Shown in pieces: positions 1-6,121 of a DNA stretch of 10,607 bases. This DNA comes from Opitutaceae bacterium. GTDB taxonomy: Bacteria; Verrucomicrobiota; Verrucomicrobiia; Opitutales; Opitutaceae. The DNA lies in the NCBI GenBank assembly GCA_023269455.1, contig JAHFTG010000034.1, forward strand, positions 2,597 through 13,203, in the 5' to 3' direction. Positions within the stretch are counted from its first letter, which is position 1; each line of letters opens with the position of its first letter. The notes below the pieces were generated by a model. That model ran no database searches. It was not told the DNA's origin and saw nothing but the letters and a program-made list of their open reading frames with translations. Made by a program: the position numbers and the translations under genes.

Positions 1-1
1 G

Positions 2-112
2 GCGGGCGCGCTGCACCCGTTTCTTTTCAAGCCCGCCCGCCAACGCTGGCTCGCGACCGCCAGCCGCCTCCGCCTTCTCCCGCTTCGCCCGCTTTACGAC
101 GCCACCCACTGA
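2..112 (+). CDS. 3' end of an unidentified CDS upstream of the polyketide synthase
   Basis: A reading frame open from the window edge ends at a TGA at 110-112, 31 bases before the polyketide synthase start. It encodes 36 residues, rich in Leu, Arg and Pro, with the C-terminus RPLYDATH. Third positions are strongly G/C biased, as in the neighbouring genes, which supports coding, although a fragment this short cannot prove it. The frame at 3-143 is also free of stops but runs straight into the synthase without its own start. I cannot identify the protein. From established knowledge, bacterial type III synthases often sit beside an FAD-dependent oxidoreductase or a methyltransferase, and a basic, Leu-rich tail would be compatible with an oxidoreductase, but this is a guess from context. 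The short gap suggests co-transcription with the synthase. Confidence 0.5.
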   Translation, partial: AGALHPFLFKPARQRWLATASRLRLLPLRPLYDATH

Positions 113-143
113 TCGCGTTTCCCCCTGTCCACCCCCCACCCGC

Positions 144-1190
144 ATGTATCTCCACGCCCTCGCCACCGCCGTCCCGCCCACCGCCCTCACCCAGCCGGAA
201 TGTTGGCAACTCATGGCGCGTTCCGGCGCGCGCGAACGCCTCTCCTCGCGCTCCATCCAGATGCTCGAAGGGGTTTTAAACGGCGACAGCGGCATCGGCC
301 ACCGGCACTTCGCCGCACCCGATCTCGAAGCCGTTTTCGACTACACGCCTGATCAACTCAACACCCTCTTCCGCACCGCCGCCCCCTCGCTTGCCGGACG
401 CGCCCTCACCATCGCGCTGGATCAGGCCGGCCTCCGCCCCGCGCAACTCGACGCCCTCATCATCTGCACCTGCACCGGCTACCTTTGCCCCGGCGTCACC
501 AGCTACGTCGCCGAACAGCTCGGCCTGCGCCCCAACGCCTACCTTCAGGACATCGTCGGCCTCGGCTGCGGCGCCGCCGTTCCCGCCTTGCGCGCCGTCA
601 ACGCCGTCCTCGCCGCCCAGCCCGACGCCATCGTCGCCTGCGTCGCCGTCGAGATCTGCTCCGCCGCTTTCTACCTCGACGACGACCCCGGCGTCCTCAT
701 CAGCGCCTGCCTCTTCAGCGACGGTGCCGCCGCGAGTATCTGGAAATCCACACCCTCCGAAGGCCCGCAAAACGTCCGCTGTCACAGCTTCAACACCCTC
801 CACCGCCCCGCCGACCGCGACAAACTCCGCTTCGAAATGCGCGACGGCAAACTCCGCAACCTCCTCCACAAAACCGTCCCCGCCCTCGCCGCCGACGCCG
901 TCTCGCACCTCCTCGCCGCAGAGCCGTTTGGGGCCACGCCCGTCGGTCGCATTATCGCCCACGCCGGCGGACGCGAAGTCATCAATGCCCTCGAAGCCAC
1001 CCTGCCCGCCTATCCGCTCGACGCCACCCGCCGCGTGCTCCGCGCCTTTGGCAACATGAGCAGCCCCTCCGTCCTCTTCGCATTGCAAGACGCGCTCCGC
1101 GACACCCGCCCCGCGCCCGACAAAGACTGGTGGCTCGTCAGCTTCGGTGCCGGCTTCAGTGCGCACGGCTGCCGCATCAGCGCCGCTTGA
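144..1190 (+). CDS. Type III polyketide synthase (chalcone/stilbene synthase family)
   Basis: This 348-residue protein of the thiolase fold condenses malonyl-CoA units onto an acyl-CoA starter as a cytosolic homodimer without an acyl carrier protein. The full catalytic triad is visible: Cys142 in GLGCGAAVPALR, His273 in RIIAHAGG, and Asn304 in AFGNMSSPSVLF. The FSDGAAA segment at 191-197 and the C-terminal loop VSFGAGFSAHG at 332-342 are also family hallmarks. The length is normal (about 340-390). The ATG at 144 is the only upstream ATG in frame; it has no Shine-Dalgarno sequence and follows a C-rich leader. The starter, chain length and ring closure cannot be read from sequence; bacterial relatives make pyrones, resorcinols or phloroglucinols. 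It is not a FabH or a thiolase, because the GNMSSPSVLF block is specific to type III synthases. aroQ follows after 54 bases, and the product class therefore has no clear tie to its neighbours. Confidence 0.93.
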   Translation: MYLHALATAVPPTALTQPECWQLMARSGARERLSSRSIQMLEGVLNGDSGIGHRHFAAPDLEAVFDYTPDQLNTLFRTAAPSLAGRALTIALDQAGLRPAQLDALIICTCTGYLCPGVTSYVAEQLGLRPNAYLQDIVGLGCGAAVPALRAVNAVLAAQPDAIVACVAVEICSAAFYLDDDPGVLISACLFSDGAAASIWKSTPSEGPQNVRCHSFNTLHRPADRDKLRFEMRDGKLRNLLHKTVPALAADAVSHLLAAEPFGATPVGRIIAHAGGREVINALEATLPAYPLDATRRVLRAFGNMSSPSVLFALQDALRDTRPAPDKDWWLVSFGAGFSAHGCRISAA

Positions 1191-1244
1191 ACAAAGAAGG
1201 CGTGACGCCGCCCCGCGATGTCCTGTAAACCCTTGGCGACCTCG

Positions 1245-1673
1245 ATGAAAACCATCGCCATCTTAAACGGCCCCAACCTCGACCGCCTCGGCAAACGCGA
1301 ACCCGAGATCTACGGCCACGCCACGCTCGCCGACCTCGAAGCCGCCCTGCGCGCCGAGTTCGGTTCATCGGCGAAACTCGAGTTCTTCCAGTCCAATCAC
1401 GAAGGCGCGCTCATCGACAAAATCGCCGCCCTCGCCGACGCGAAGGTGGACGGCCTCGTCCTCAACGGCGGCGCCTTCACCCACACCAGCGTGGCCCTGC
1501 GCGACGCCTTGGCCGGCGCGCACATCCCGACCGTCGAGGTCCACATCTCCAACCTCTACAAACGCGAAGAATTCCGCCACGTCTCGCTCACCGCGCCCAT
1601 CGCCGTCGCCGTGATCACCGGCCTCGGACTTGAAGGTTACTTCGCCGCCATCCGCTACTTCTTGAAAAAGTGA
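1245..1673 (+). CDS. aroQ: 3-dehydroquinate dehydratase, type II
   Basis: AroQ catalyses the anti-elimination of water from 3-dehydroquinate to give 3-dehydroshikimate, step three of the shikimate pathway, in the cytosol as a dodecamer. The 142 residues match the family length. All family blocks are present: NGPNLDRLGKREPEIYG at 8-24, containing the catalytic Tyr23 and the Arg18 next to it on the flexible loop; QSNHEGALID at 49-58; VLNGGAFTHTSVAL at 72-85, with Asn74; and VEVHISN at 97-103, with the catalytic His100. I chose ATG 1245 because the protein then begins MKTIAILNGPN, as in the family; an in-frame ATG at 1218 would add nine unconserved residues. The 3' end overlaps the next start by four bases (GTGA), so the two are translationally coupled. 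An amino-acid biosynthesis gene between a polyketide synthase and a NusG paralogue is an unusual position. Confidence 0.96.
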   Translation: MKTIAILNGPNLDRLGKREPEIYGHATLADLEAALRAEFGSSAKLEFFQSNHEGALIDKIAALADAKVDGLVLNGGAFTHTSVALRDALAGAHIPTVEVHISNLYKREEFRHVSLTAPIAVAVITGLGLEGYFAAIRYFLKK

Positions 1674-2185
1674 GCGCCCCCGCTGCCGCCACTGCCGTGG
1701 ACGTGCGCTGGTTCGTGTGCCACACGAAGCCGCGCTGCGAAAAAAAGTTCGCCTCGCTGCTCAAAGCCGAGGGTTTCGAGCACTACCTGCCGCTCGTCAC
1801 CAGCGTGAAACGCTACGGCAAATCCACCAAGCGTTTCACCAAGCCCCTCTTCCCCGGCTACGTTTTCGCCCAGATCACGCTCGGCGAAAAACCCCGCATC
1901 TACCAGCAGGACCTGCTCGCCCGCGTCCTCCCCGTTGACGACGAAAAAAAATTCCTCGGCCAGCTCGCCGACGTCCGCCTCATCGTCGCTTCCGGCCTCG
2001 AACTCAGCGTGCGCCCGCTCATCAAACGCGGCACACGCGTCCGCGTGAGCAGCGGCCCGCTCTGGGGCCTCGAAGGCGTCGTGGATGACCCCGCCAATCC
2101 CCAAGGCATCATCCTGTGCGTGGACGTTCTCCAGCAAGGCCTGCTCGTTAAGCTCCCGCTCGAGAACCTCGAAATCCTTCCGTAA
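1670..2185 (+). CDS. NusG-family transcription elongation/antitermination factor (RfaH/UpxY/LoaP-like paralogue)
   Basis: The 171 residues contain an NGN domain at about 13-105 (WFVCHTKPRCEKK, then FPGYVF at 61-66) and a C-terminal KOW domain at about 118-171 (IKRGTRVRVSSGPLWGLEG). NGN binds the RNA polymerase clamp; KOW contacts ribosomal S10 or Rho in NusG, while in RfaH-type paralogues it is repurposed for operon-specific antitermination. I read it as a specialised paralogue rather than housekeeping NusG because of the CHTKPRCEKKFASLL...YLPL...KRYGK...PLFPGYVF pattern typical of RfaH/UpxY proteins and because the secE/rplK neighbours of true nusG are absent. The start is GTG at 1670, overlapping the aroQ stop. 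Such paralogues often control the operon they sit in, for example polysaccharide, polyketide or other long biosynthetic operons; here the target is unknown. The stop is 10 bases from the convergent pgpA stop. Confidence 0.85.
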   Translation: MSAPAAATAVDVRWFVCHTKPRCEKKFASLLKAEGFEHYLPLVTSVKRYGKSTKRFTKPLFPGYVFAQITLGEKPRIYQQDLLARVLPVDDEKKFLGQLADVRLIVASGLELSVRPLIKRGTRVRVSSGPLWGLEGVVDDPANPQGIILCVDVLQQGLLVKLPLENLEILP

Positions 2186-2195
2186 ACCCGCCCGC

Positions 2196-2750
2196 TCAAC
2201 GCGCCAGCGCGTGCATCCAAGCGGCTCCGTGCAACCACACCTGATGGATGCCGTGCAGCGTCGCACACGCCGCCAGCGCCGCCGCCGTGTCGTCCACCGC
2301 CACGCCCCAGCCTGCGGGCAAGTCCTGAAGTTTGCTGATGCCAAACGGCTTCGTGATATCGAAAAGCCGGAACAACGCGAAACCCGCGAGAAACACCGCC
2401 CACGGCATCGCCCAGCCCGGCACCACGTCCCCAAACGACTGCCAGCCGAGAAAGCACAGCGGGATCGCCACAAACTCATCCAACACCACTTCGCCCGGAT
2501 CGCGCTTGCCGAGGCGAAACTCCGCCTCGCCGCACAGCGCCACCGCGAAATACAAACCGATCGCGCTGAAAATCAGGTTCTCCCACGTCGTCAGTTGCCA
2601 AAAGAAAACCGTGAAATACAGCAGCCCCGCGACCGAACCCCACGTCCCGGGGGCATGCCGTGCGCGCCCGAACGGGCCGACGCGTGCGATGGCGATCACC
2701 ATGCTCGACGGCAGGAAACGCGGCCAGATCGGTTGACGAAGGCGAATCAT
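2196..2750 (-). CDS. pgpA: Phosphatidylglycerophosphatase A
   Basis: PgpA removes phosphate from phosphatidylglycerol phosphate to give phosphatidylglycerol at the inner membrane. The 184-residue protein has the family motifs in order: APGTWGS at 33-39, DPGEVVLDE at 84-92 with its acidic metal-binding cluster, RLFDITKPF at 128-136, and GWGVAVDDTAAA at 147-158. Hydrophobic segments lie at about 38-55, 58-73, 93-107 and 112-130. The length is slightly above the E. coli protein (172 residues). The ATG at 2750 is chosen because it overlaps the pgsA stop by four bases (ATGA read on the - strand); an internal ATG at residue 17 is also possible. The gene is second in a two-gene operon with pgsA, whose product is its substrate. 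Confidence 0.93.
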   Translation of the reverse strand: MIRLRQPIWPRFLPSSMVIAIARVGPFGRARHAPGTWGSVAGLLYFTVFFWQLTTWENLIFSAIGLYFAVALCGEAEFRLGKRDPGEVVLDEFVAIPLCFLGWQSFGDVVPGWAMPWAVFLAGFALFRLFDITKPFGISKLQDLPAGWGVAVDDTAAALAACATLHGIHQVWLHGAAWMHALAR

Positions 2751-3334
2751 GTCTGTTCGTCAAAAACCACCGCCCGATACTTCACGATATAATCCACGCC
2801 CGACCGCACCGTGAAATATACGCCCAGAATAAACAGCCCCATTCCCGTGTAATGAATGTAGCCCGTGTAAGGTGAAAAATCCAACTTCAGCCAGCCCGCG
2901 ATGTCGTTTTTCAACATCGGAACGAACAGCAGGAACCCCACCGCGATGAGTTGCGTGAGCGTCTTGGTTTTCCCGCCGCGCTCGGCCGCCACGATCACGC
3001 CCTTCGCCGCCGCCATCATGCGCATGCCCGAGACGAGGAACTCGCGGCACAGCACGATCAACACCCAGTAGATCGGCACCGTGCCCAGCGCGACAAACGC
3101 GATCATGATGCCGATCACGAAAATCTTGTCCGTCAACGCGTCCATGAACTTTCCGAAGGTGGAAACAAGCTTGCGCGTCCGCGCGATGTAGCCGTCGAGC
3201 CAGTCACCCACCGCCGCGATGATAAACAGCCAGAACGCCAGCGTCGCCGCGCCCGGCCAGCCCTGATACATCAGCCACACGATCAAAAACATCAGCGGGA
3301 TGCGCGACAGGGTGATGATGTTGGGCAGATTCAT
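2747..3334 (-). CDS. pgsA: CDP-diacylglycerol--glycerol-3-phosphate 3-phosphatidyltransferase
   Basis: PgsA transfers the phosphatidyl group from CDP-diacylglycerol to glycerol-3-phosphate, giving phosphatidylglycerol phosphate and CMP, in the inner membrane. The 195-residue protein shows the complete CDP-alcohol phosphotransferase motif: Asp44, Asp47, Gly48, Ala51, Arg52, Gly61, Asp65 and Asp69, within DWLDGYIARTRK...GKFMDALTDK. The N-terminus MNLPNIITLSRIPLMF is typical of the family, and about five to six hydrophobic segments follow. I chose ATG 3334 for that N-terminus. A second in-frame ATG at 3400 would add a Cys/Trp-containing 22-residue extension (MSRFRGCFWRN...). It has a somewhat better GAG element six bases before it, but the extension overlaps two inverted repeats and has no family match I recall. 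The gene is followed by pgpA with a 4-base overlap, so two consecutive pathway steps are coupled. Confidence 0.95.
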   Translation of the reverse strand: MNLPNIITLSRIPLMFLIVWLMYQGWPGAATLAFWLFIIAAVGDWLDGYIARTRKLVSTFGKFMDALTDKIFVIGIMIAFVALGTVPIYWVLIVLCREFLVSGMRMMAAAKGVIVAAERGGKTKTLTQLIAVGFLLFVPMLKNDIAGWLKLDFSPYTGYIHYTGMGLFILGVYFTVRSGVDYIVKYRAVVFDEQT

Positions 3335-3338
3335 GTAA

Positions 3339-3366
3339 GCGACGTAAGACGCCGACGAGACGTCGC
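3339..3366. promoter_or_regulatory. Inverted repeat, operator-like, between divergent pgsA and coaD
   Basis: The arms GCGACGT (3339-3345) and ACGTCGC (3360-3366) are perfect reverse complements separated by 14 bases. Equivalent points in the arms lie 21 bp apart, two helical turns, as expected for a dimeric regulator binding one face of DNA. GACG occurs four times across the element. It ends four bases upstream of the chosen pgsA start, so it could instead form a hairpin in the pgsA mRNA leader. If translation begins at 3400 it would be coding sequence. No regulator can be named, and chance is not excluded in DNA this GC-rich. Confidence 0.35.
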
Positions 3367-3385
3367 GGTTGCGCCAAAAGCAACC
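3367..3385. other. Perfect 6-bp stem-loop abutting the operator-like repeat
   Basis: GGTTGC at 3367-3372 and GCAACC at 3380-3385 are perfectly complementary with the 7-base loop GCCAAAA. The element directly abuts the preceding inverted repeat and lies 61 bases before the coaD start. No T-run follows on either strand, so it does not look like a terminator. It may be a second protein-binding site or a leader hairpin of pgsA. Confidence 0.35.
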
Positions 3386-3445
3386 CCGGAAACGTGACAT
3401 TTGGTTCTCGCCCCGCCGCCGCCGCGGATAATGCTTTCGATGCTT

Positions 3446-3925
3446 ATGCGTCACTGCATTTATCCCGGCACGTTCGACCCCATCACCTACGGCCACCTCG
3501 ATGTCTTGGGCCGCGCGGCCAAGCTCTTCGACCGCGTCACCGTCGCCATCGCGCGCAATCCCGGCAAGAATCCGATCTTCGCTCCCGAGCAGCGCCTCGC
3601 CTTGGTCCAGGCCAACGTCGCCAAATACCCGCACGTCACCGCCACCCTCTTCGACGGCCTGCTTGTCGAGTTCGCCGTCGATCAAAAAGCCGATGCAATC
3701 ATCCGCGGCCTGCGCGCGCTCTCCGATTTTGAGTTCGAGTTCAACATGGCGCTGATGAACCGCCACCTCGAGCCGCGCATCGAGACGCTTTTCGTGATGC
3801 CCAACGAGCAGTTCAGCTACACCAGCTCCTCGCTCGTCAAGCAGGTCGCCCGCTACGGCGGCGATGTCTCGAACTTCGTCCCTGCCGACGTCGCCGCCGC
3901 CCTCAAGACCGCGTTTGCGACTTAG
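3446..3925 (+). CDS. coaD: Phosphopantetheine adenylyltransferase
   Basis: CoaD transfers AMP from ATP to 4'-phosphopantetheine, making dephospho-CoA, the penultimate step of coenzyme A synthesis, in the cytosol as a hexamer. At 159 residues it matches the family. Motifs: YPGTFDPITYGHLDVL at 6-21, containing the nucleotidyltransferase T/HxGH signature (TYGH 14-17); RGLRALSDFEFEFNMA at 87-102; and YTSSSLVKQVA at 125-135, corresponding to the ISSS(L/T)VR nucleotide-binding motif. I chose ATG 3446 because the protein then starts MRHCIYPGTFDP as in its relatives. In-frame ATGs at 3440 and 3431 would add two or five residues, and a weak GGATA (3427-3431) lies at better spacing for 3440. The gene is divergent from pgsA and separated from the efflux operon by 66 bases. 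Confidence 0.96.
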   Translation: MRHCIYPGTFDPITYGHLDVLGRAAKLFDRVTVAIARNPGKNPIFAPEQRLALVQANVAKYPHVTATLFDGLLVEFAVDQKADAIIRGLRALSDFEFEFNMALMNRHLEPRIETLFVMPNEQFSYTSSSLVKQVARYGGDVSNFVPADVAAALKTAFAT

Positions 3926-3941
3926 CTTTTCGCACGCCTCG

Positions 3942-3956
3942 CCGCGCTATTCGCGG
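3942..3956. other. Short GC hairpin between coaD and the efflux operon
   Basis: CCGCG (3942-3946) and CGCGG (3952-3956) pair around the loop CTATT, 17 bases after the coaD stop. No T-tract follows on the + strand (GCGGCCCCCGATC comes next), so it is at most a weak or Rho-assisted terminator or a transcript-end stabiliser. The rest of the 66-base gap is pyrimidine-rich just before the macA ATG and shows no promoter I can defend. Confidence 0.25.
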
Positions 3957-3991
3957 GCGGCCCCCGATCAGATTCGTTCACCCCTTTCATC

Positions 3992-5335
3992 ATGGCGAAA
4001 TCAGGCAACTCCAAGACATGGCTCATCCTCGTTATCCTCGCGGCGCTCGCGGGTGGCGGCGGTTATCATTACTGGTCAAAAAACTCCGCTCCGCTTCCTG
4101 AGTTCGTGACCGTCAAAATCACGCGCGGCGACATCGTGCAGTCCGTGACCGCCACCGGCGACCTCCAACCCGTCACCACCGTCGATGTGAGTTCGCAGAT
4201 CTCCGGCCTCATTTACGAAGTCCATGTCGATTATAACTCCATCGTCAAAAAAGGCGACCTCCTCGCCCGCATCGATCCCGCCTCCTACGACTCGAAGTTG
4301 AATCAGGCCCAGGCACAGTTCGCCAATACCCAGGCCAACTACCAGCTCGTCAAACTCAACACCGAGCGCACCCGCAGCCTTCGCGCACAGAATCTGGTCT
4401 CACAACAAGAACTGGACCAAGCCGAAGCACTCCTCGCCCAAGCCGAAGCCCAGCAAAAAATCCAGCAGGCCTCGGTGGACAACGCCAAGGTGGATCTCCT
4501 ACGTTGCGACATCTACTCGCCCATCGACTGCATCGTCCTTGATCGCCTGACCGACGTGGGCAAGACCGTCGCAGCCAGCCTCAACGCCCCCACGCTCTTC
4601 ACCCTCGCGGCCGACCTCACCAAGATGCAGATCAACGCCGCCGTCTCCGAGGCGGACATCGGCGCCATCGCGCAAGGCCAGTCGGTCAACTTCACCGTGG
4701 ACGCCTACCCAGGCCGCCAGTTTCGCGGCAAAGTTTCCCAAATCCGCAACTCTCCGATCACCCAGCAAAACGTCGTCACCTACGCCACCATCATCGACGT
4801 CTCGAACGATGACCTGAAGCTCAAACCCGGCATGACCGCCAACGTCTCTGTCATCGTCGCCCGCCGCGAAAACGCCCTCCGCCTCCCCAACAGCGCCCTC
4901 CGTGTCCGCATCCCCGACTCTCTCCTTCCCGCACCCGTGGCCCAGGGGAAAACCGCCGCCGCCACCCGCGAACAGGTCCAACAACTCATGATCGAGGCCG
5001 GCCTCAACCCCGGTTCGCGCCGCATCGCTCCCGAAGCCCGCGCCCGACTCATCCAACTTGCCAAAGATCGCGGCATCGAGCTGCCCGAACGCCTCACCCG
5101 CACCGATCAGGACACCGGCATCACCACCCGCACCGTTTACAAACTGGCAGGCACGCCCCAAGCCCCCGAAATCATCCCCGTCATGATCAAAGTCGGCGTC
5201 ACCGACGGCATCGTCAGCGAAGTCATCGACGGCTTTTCCGAAGACGATGCCGTCATCACCAGCGCCTACCTGCCCGATACCGGCGCCACGGCGACGGCTT
5301 CTCCTGCAAATCCTTTCGGTGGCCAGCGCCGCTGA
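3992..5335 (+). CDS. macA: MacA-like periplasmic adaptor (membrane fusion protein, HlyD/RND family)
   Basis: This 447-residue adaptor would link an inner-membrane MacB transporter to an outer-membrane channel. One N-terminal membrane anchor lies at about 9-27 after MAKSGNSK. A biotinyl/lipoyl-like half-domain at 60-98 (VSSQISGLIYEVHVDYNSIVKKGDLLARIDP split around the hairpin) is followed by a Gln/Ala/Glu-rich coiled-coil hairpin at about 100-168, the second lipoyl half at 170-200, a beta-barrel domain at about 207-292 (AAVSEADIGAIAQGQ, then LKPGMTANVSVIVARRENAL), and a membrane-proximal domain from about 295 that resumes with PVMIKVGVTDGIVSEVIDG at 396-414. That last block is typical of MacA. 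Compared with E. coli MacA (371 residues), the excess is largely a Pro/Arg/Glu-rich insertion at about 308-380 in the membrane-proximal domain. It is 15 bases from the ATPase gene, so the two are co-transcribed. Confidence 0.88.
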   Translation: MAKSGNSKTWLILVILAALAGGGGYHYWSKNSAPLPEFVTVKITRGDIVQSVTATGDLQPVTTVDVSSQISGLIYEVHVDYNSIVKKGDLLARIDPASYDSKLNQAQAQFANTQANYQLVKLNTERTRSLRAQNLVSQQELDQAEALLAQAEAQQKIQQASVDNAKVDLLRCDIYSPIDCIVLDRLTDVGKTVAASLNAPTLFTLAADLTKMQINAAVSEADIGAIAQGQSVNFTVDAYPGRQFRGKVSQIRNSPITQQNVVTYATIIDVSNDDLKLKPGMTANVSVIVARRENALRLPNSALRVRIPDSLLPAPVAQGKTAAATREQVQQLMIEAGLNPGSRRIAPEARARLIQLAKDRGIELPERLTRTDQDTGITTRTVYKLAGTPQAPEIIPVMIKVGVTDGIVSEVIDGFSEDDAVITSAYLPDTGATATASPANPFGGQRR

Positions 5336-5350
5336 TCGACCGGTCGCCTC

Positions 5351-6121
5351 ATGCCCCCCGTCGTCCAGCTTCAGGACATCCACAAGATCTACGCCAGCGG
5401 CGAGGTGCAGGTCCACGCCGTGCGCGGTATCTCTCTCGACATCCATAAAGGCGAATTCATCGCCATCATGGGGGCCAGCGGCTCCGGCAAGTCCACCCTC
5501 ATGAACACCCTCGGCTGCCTCGACCGGCCGACCAGCGGACGCTACCTGCTCGACGGCATCGACGTCTCCGATCTCGCCCGCAACGAACGCGCCGACATCC
5601 GCAACCAAAAGCTCGGTTTTGTCTTTCAAGGCTTCAATCTGCTCGCCCGCACCAGCGCCCTCGAAAATGTCGAGCTCCCCATGCTCTACGCCGCCCGCCG
5701 CGTATCCTCCGCCGAGATGCGCGGACGCGCCATGGATGCCCTCGACATCGTCGGTCTCGCCGCTCGCCACGACCACCTGCCCAACCAGCTCTCCGGCGGC
5801 CAGCAGCAACGCGTCGCCATCGCCCGCGCCCTCGTCAACCGCCCGCAAATCCTCCTTGCCGACGAACCCACCGGCAACCTCGACTCAAAAACCTCCATCG
5901 AGGTCATGGGTGTTTTCCAAAAGCTCAACGACGAGGGCATCACCATCGTCATGGTGACGCACGAGCTCGACATCGCCCACTACTGCAAACGCAACCTCAT
6001 CGTCCGCGACGGCCTCGTCGTCCGCGACGAACTCGTGAAAGACCGCCTCATCTCCTGCGAAGAACTGGCAAAACTCCAGCATGCCGAAGCCGCCGCCAAG
6101 CTCACTCACTCCGCGTCATGA
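5351..6121 (+). CDS. macB: MacB/LolD-type ABC transporter ATP-binding subunit
   Basis: This 256-residue nucleotide-binding subunit powers the adjacent FtsX-like permease. Walker A is GASGSGKST at 41-49, the Q-loop Gln is at 93 (FVFQGFNLLAR), the ABC signature is LSGGQQQR at 147-154, Walker B is ILLADEPTGNLD at 167-178 with Asp171 and catalytic Glu172, and the H-loop His is at 204 (MVTHELD). The SGSGKSTLMNTLGCLDRP and FQGFNLLARTSALENVELP segments are typical of the MacB/LolD/FtsE group. A C-terminal tail of about 35 residues follows the core fold. In E. coli MacB this domain is fused to the permease; here it is a separate gene overlapping the permease start by four bases (ATGA, 6118-6121). The gene starts at ATG 5351 without a Shine-Dalgarno sequence. 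Substrate specificity cannot be told from this subunit. Confidence 0.94.
   Translation: MPPVVQLQDIHKIYASGEVQVHAVRGISLDIHKGEFIAIMGASGSGKSTLMNTLGCLDRPTSGRYLLDGIDVSDLARNERADIRNQKLGFVFQGFNLLARTSALENVELPMLYAARRVSSAEMRGRAMDALDIVGLAARHDHLPNQLSGGQQQRVAIARALVNRPQILLADEPTGNLDSKTSIEVMGVFQKLNDEGITIVMVTHELDIAHYCKRNLIVRDGLVVRDELVKDRLISCEELAKLQHAEAAAKLTHSAS

Noticed and set aside
276..1166. Long - strand open frame opposite the polyketide synthase, and an Arg-rich + frame at 485-1228
   Set aside because: Both are out-of-frame readings of a gene with an intact catalytic triad; their composition is a by-product of high GC3.
2199..2212. Palindrome ACGCGCCAGCGCGT at the convergent NusG-like/pgpA gene ends
   Set aside because: It lies inside the last pgpA codons, has a 2-base loop and no T-tract on either side; likely chance in GC-rich DNA.
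5337..5346. Perfect palindrome CGACCGGTCG between the adaptor and ATPase genes
   Set aside because: Ten bases within a 15-base intra-operon gap; too short and GC-rich to claim as a site.
4499..5848. A 449-codon - strand open frame across the adaptor and ATPase genes
   Set aside because: It spans two clear genes on the opposite strand, is Gly/Asp/Val/Ala-rich as expected from high-GC antisense, and has no motifs.
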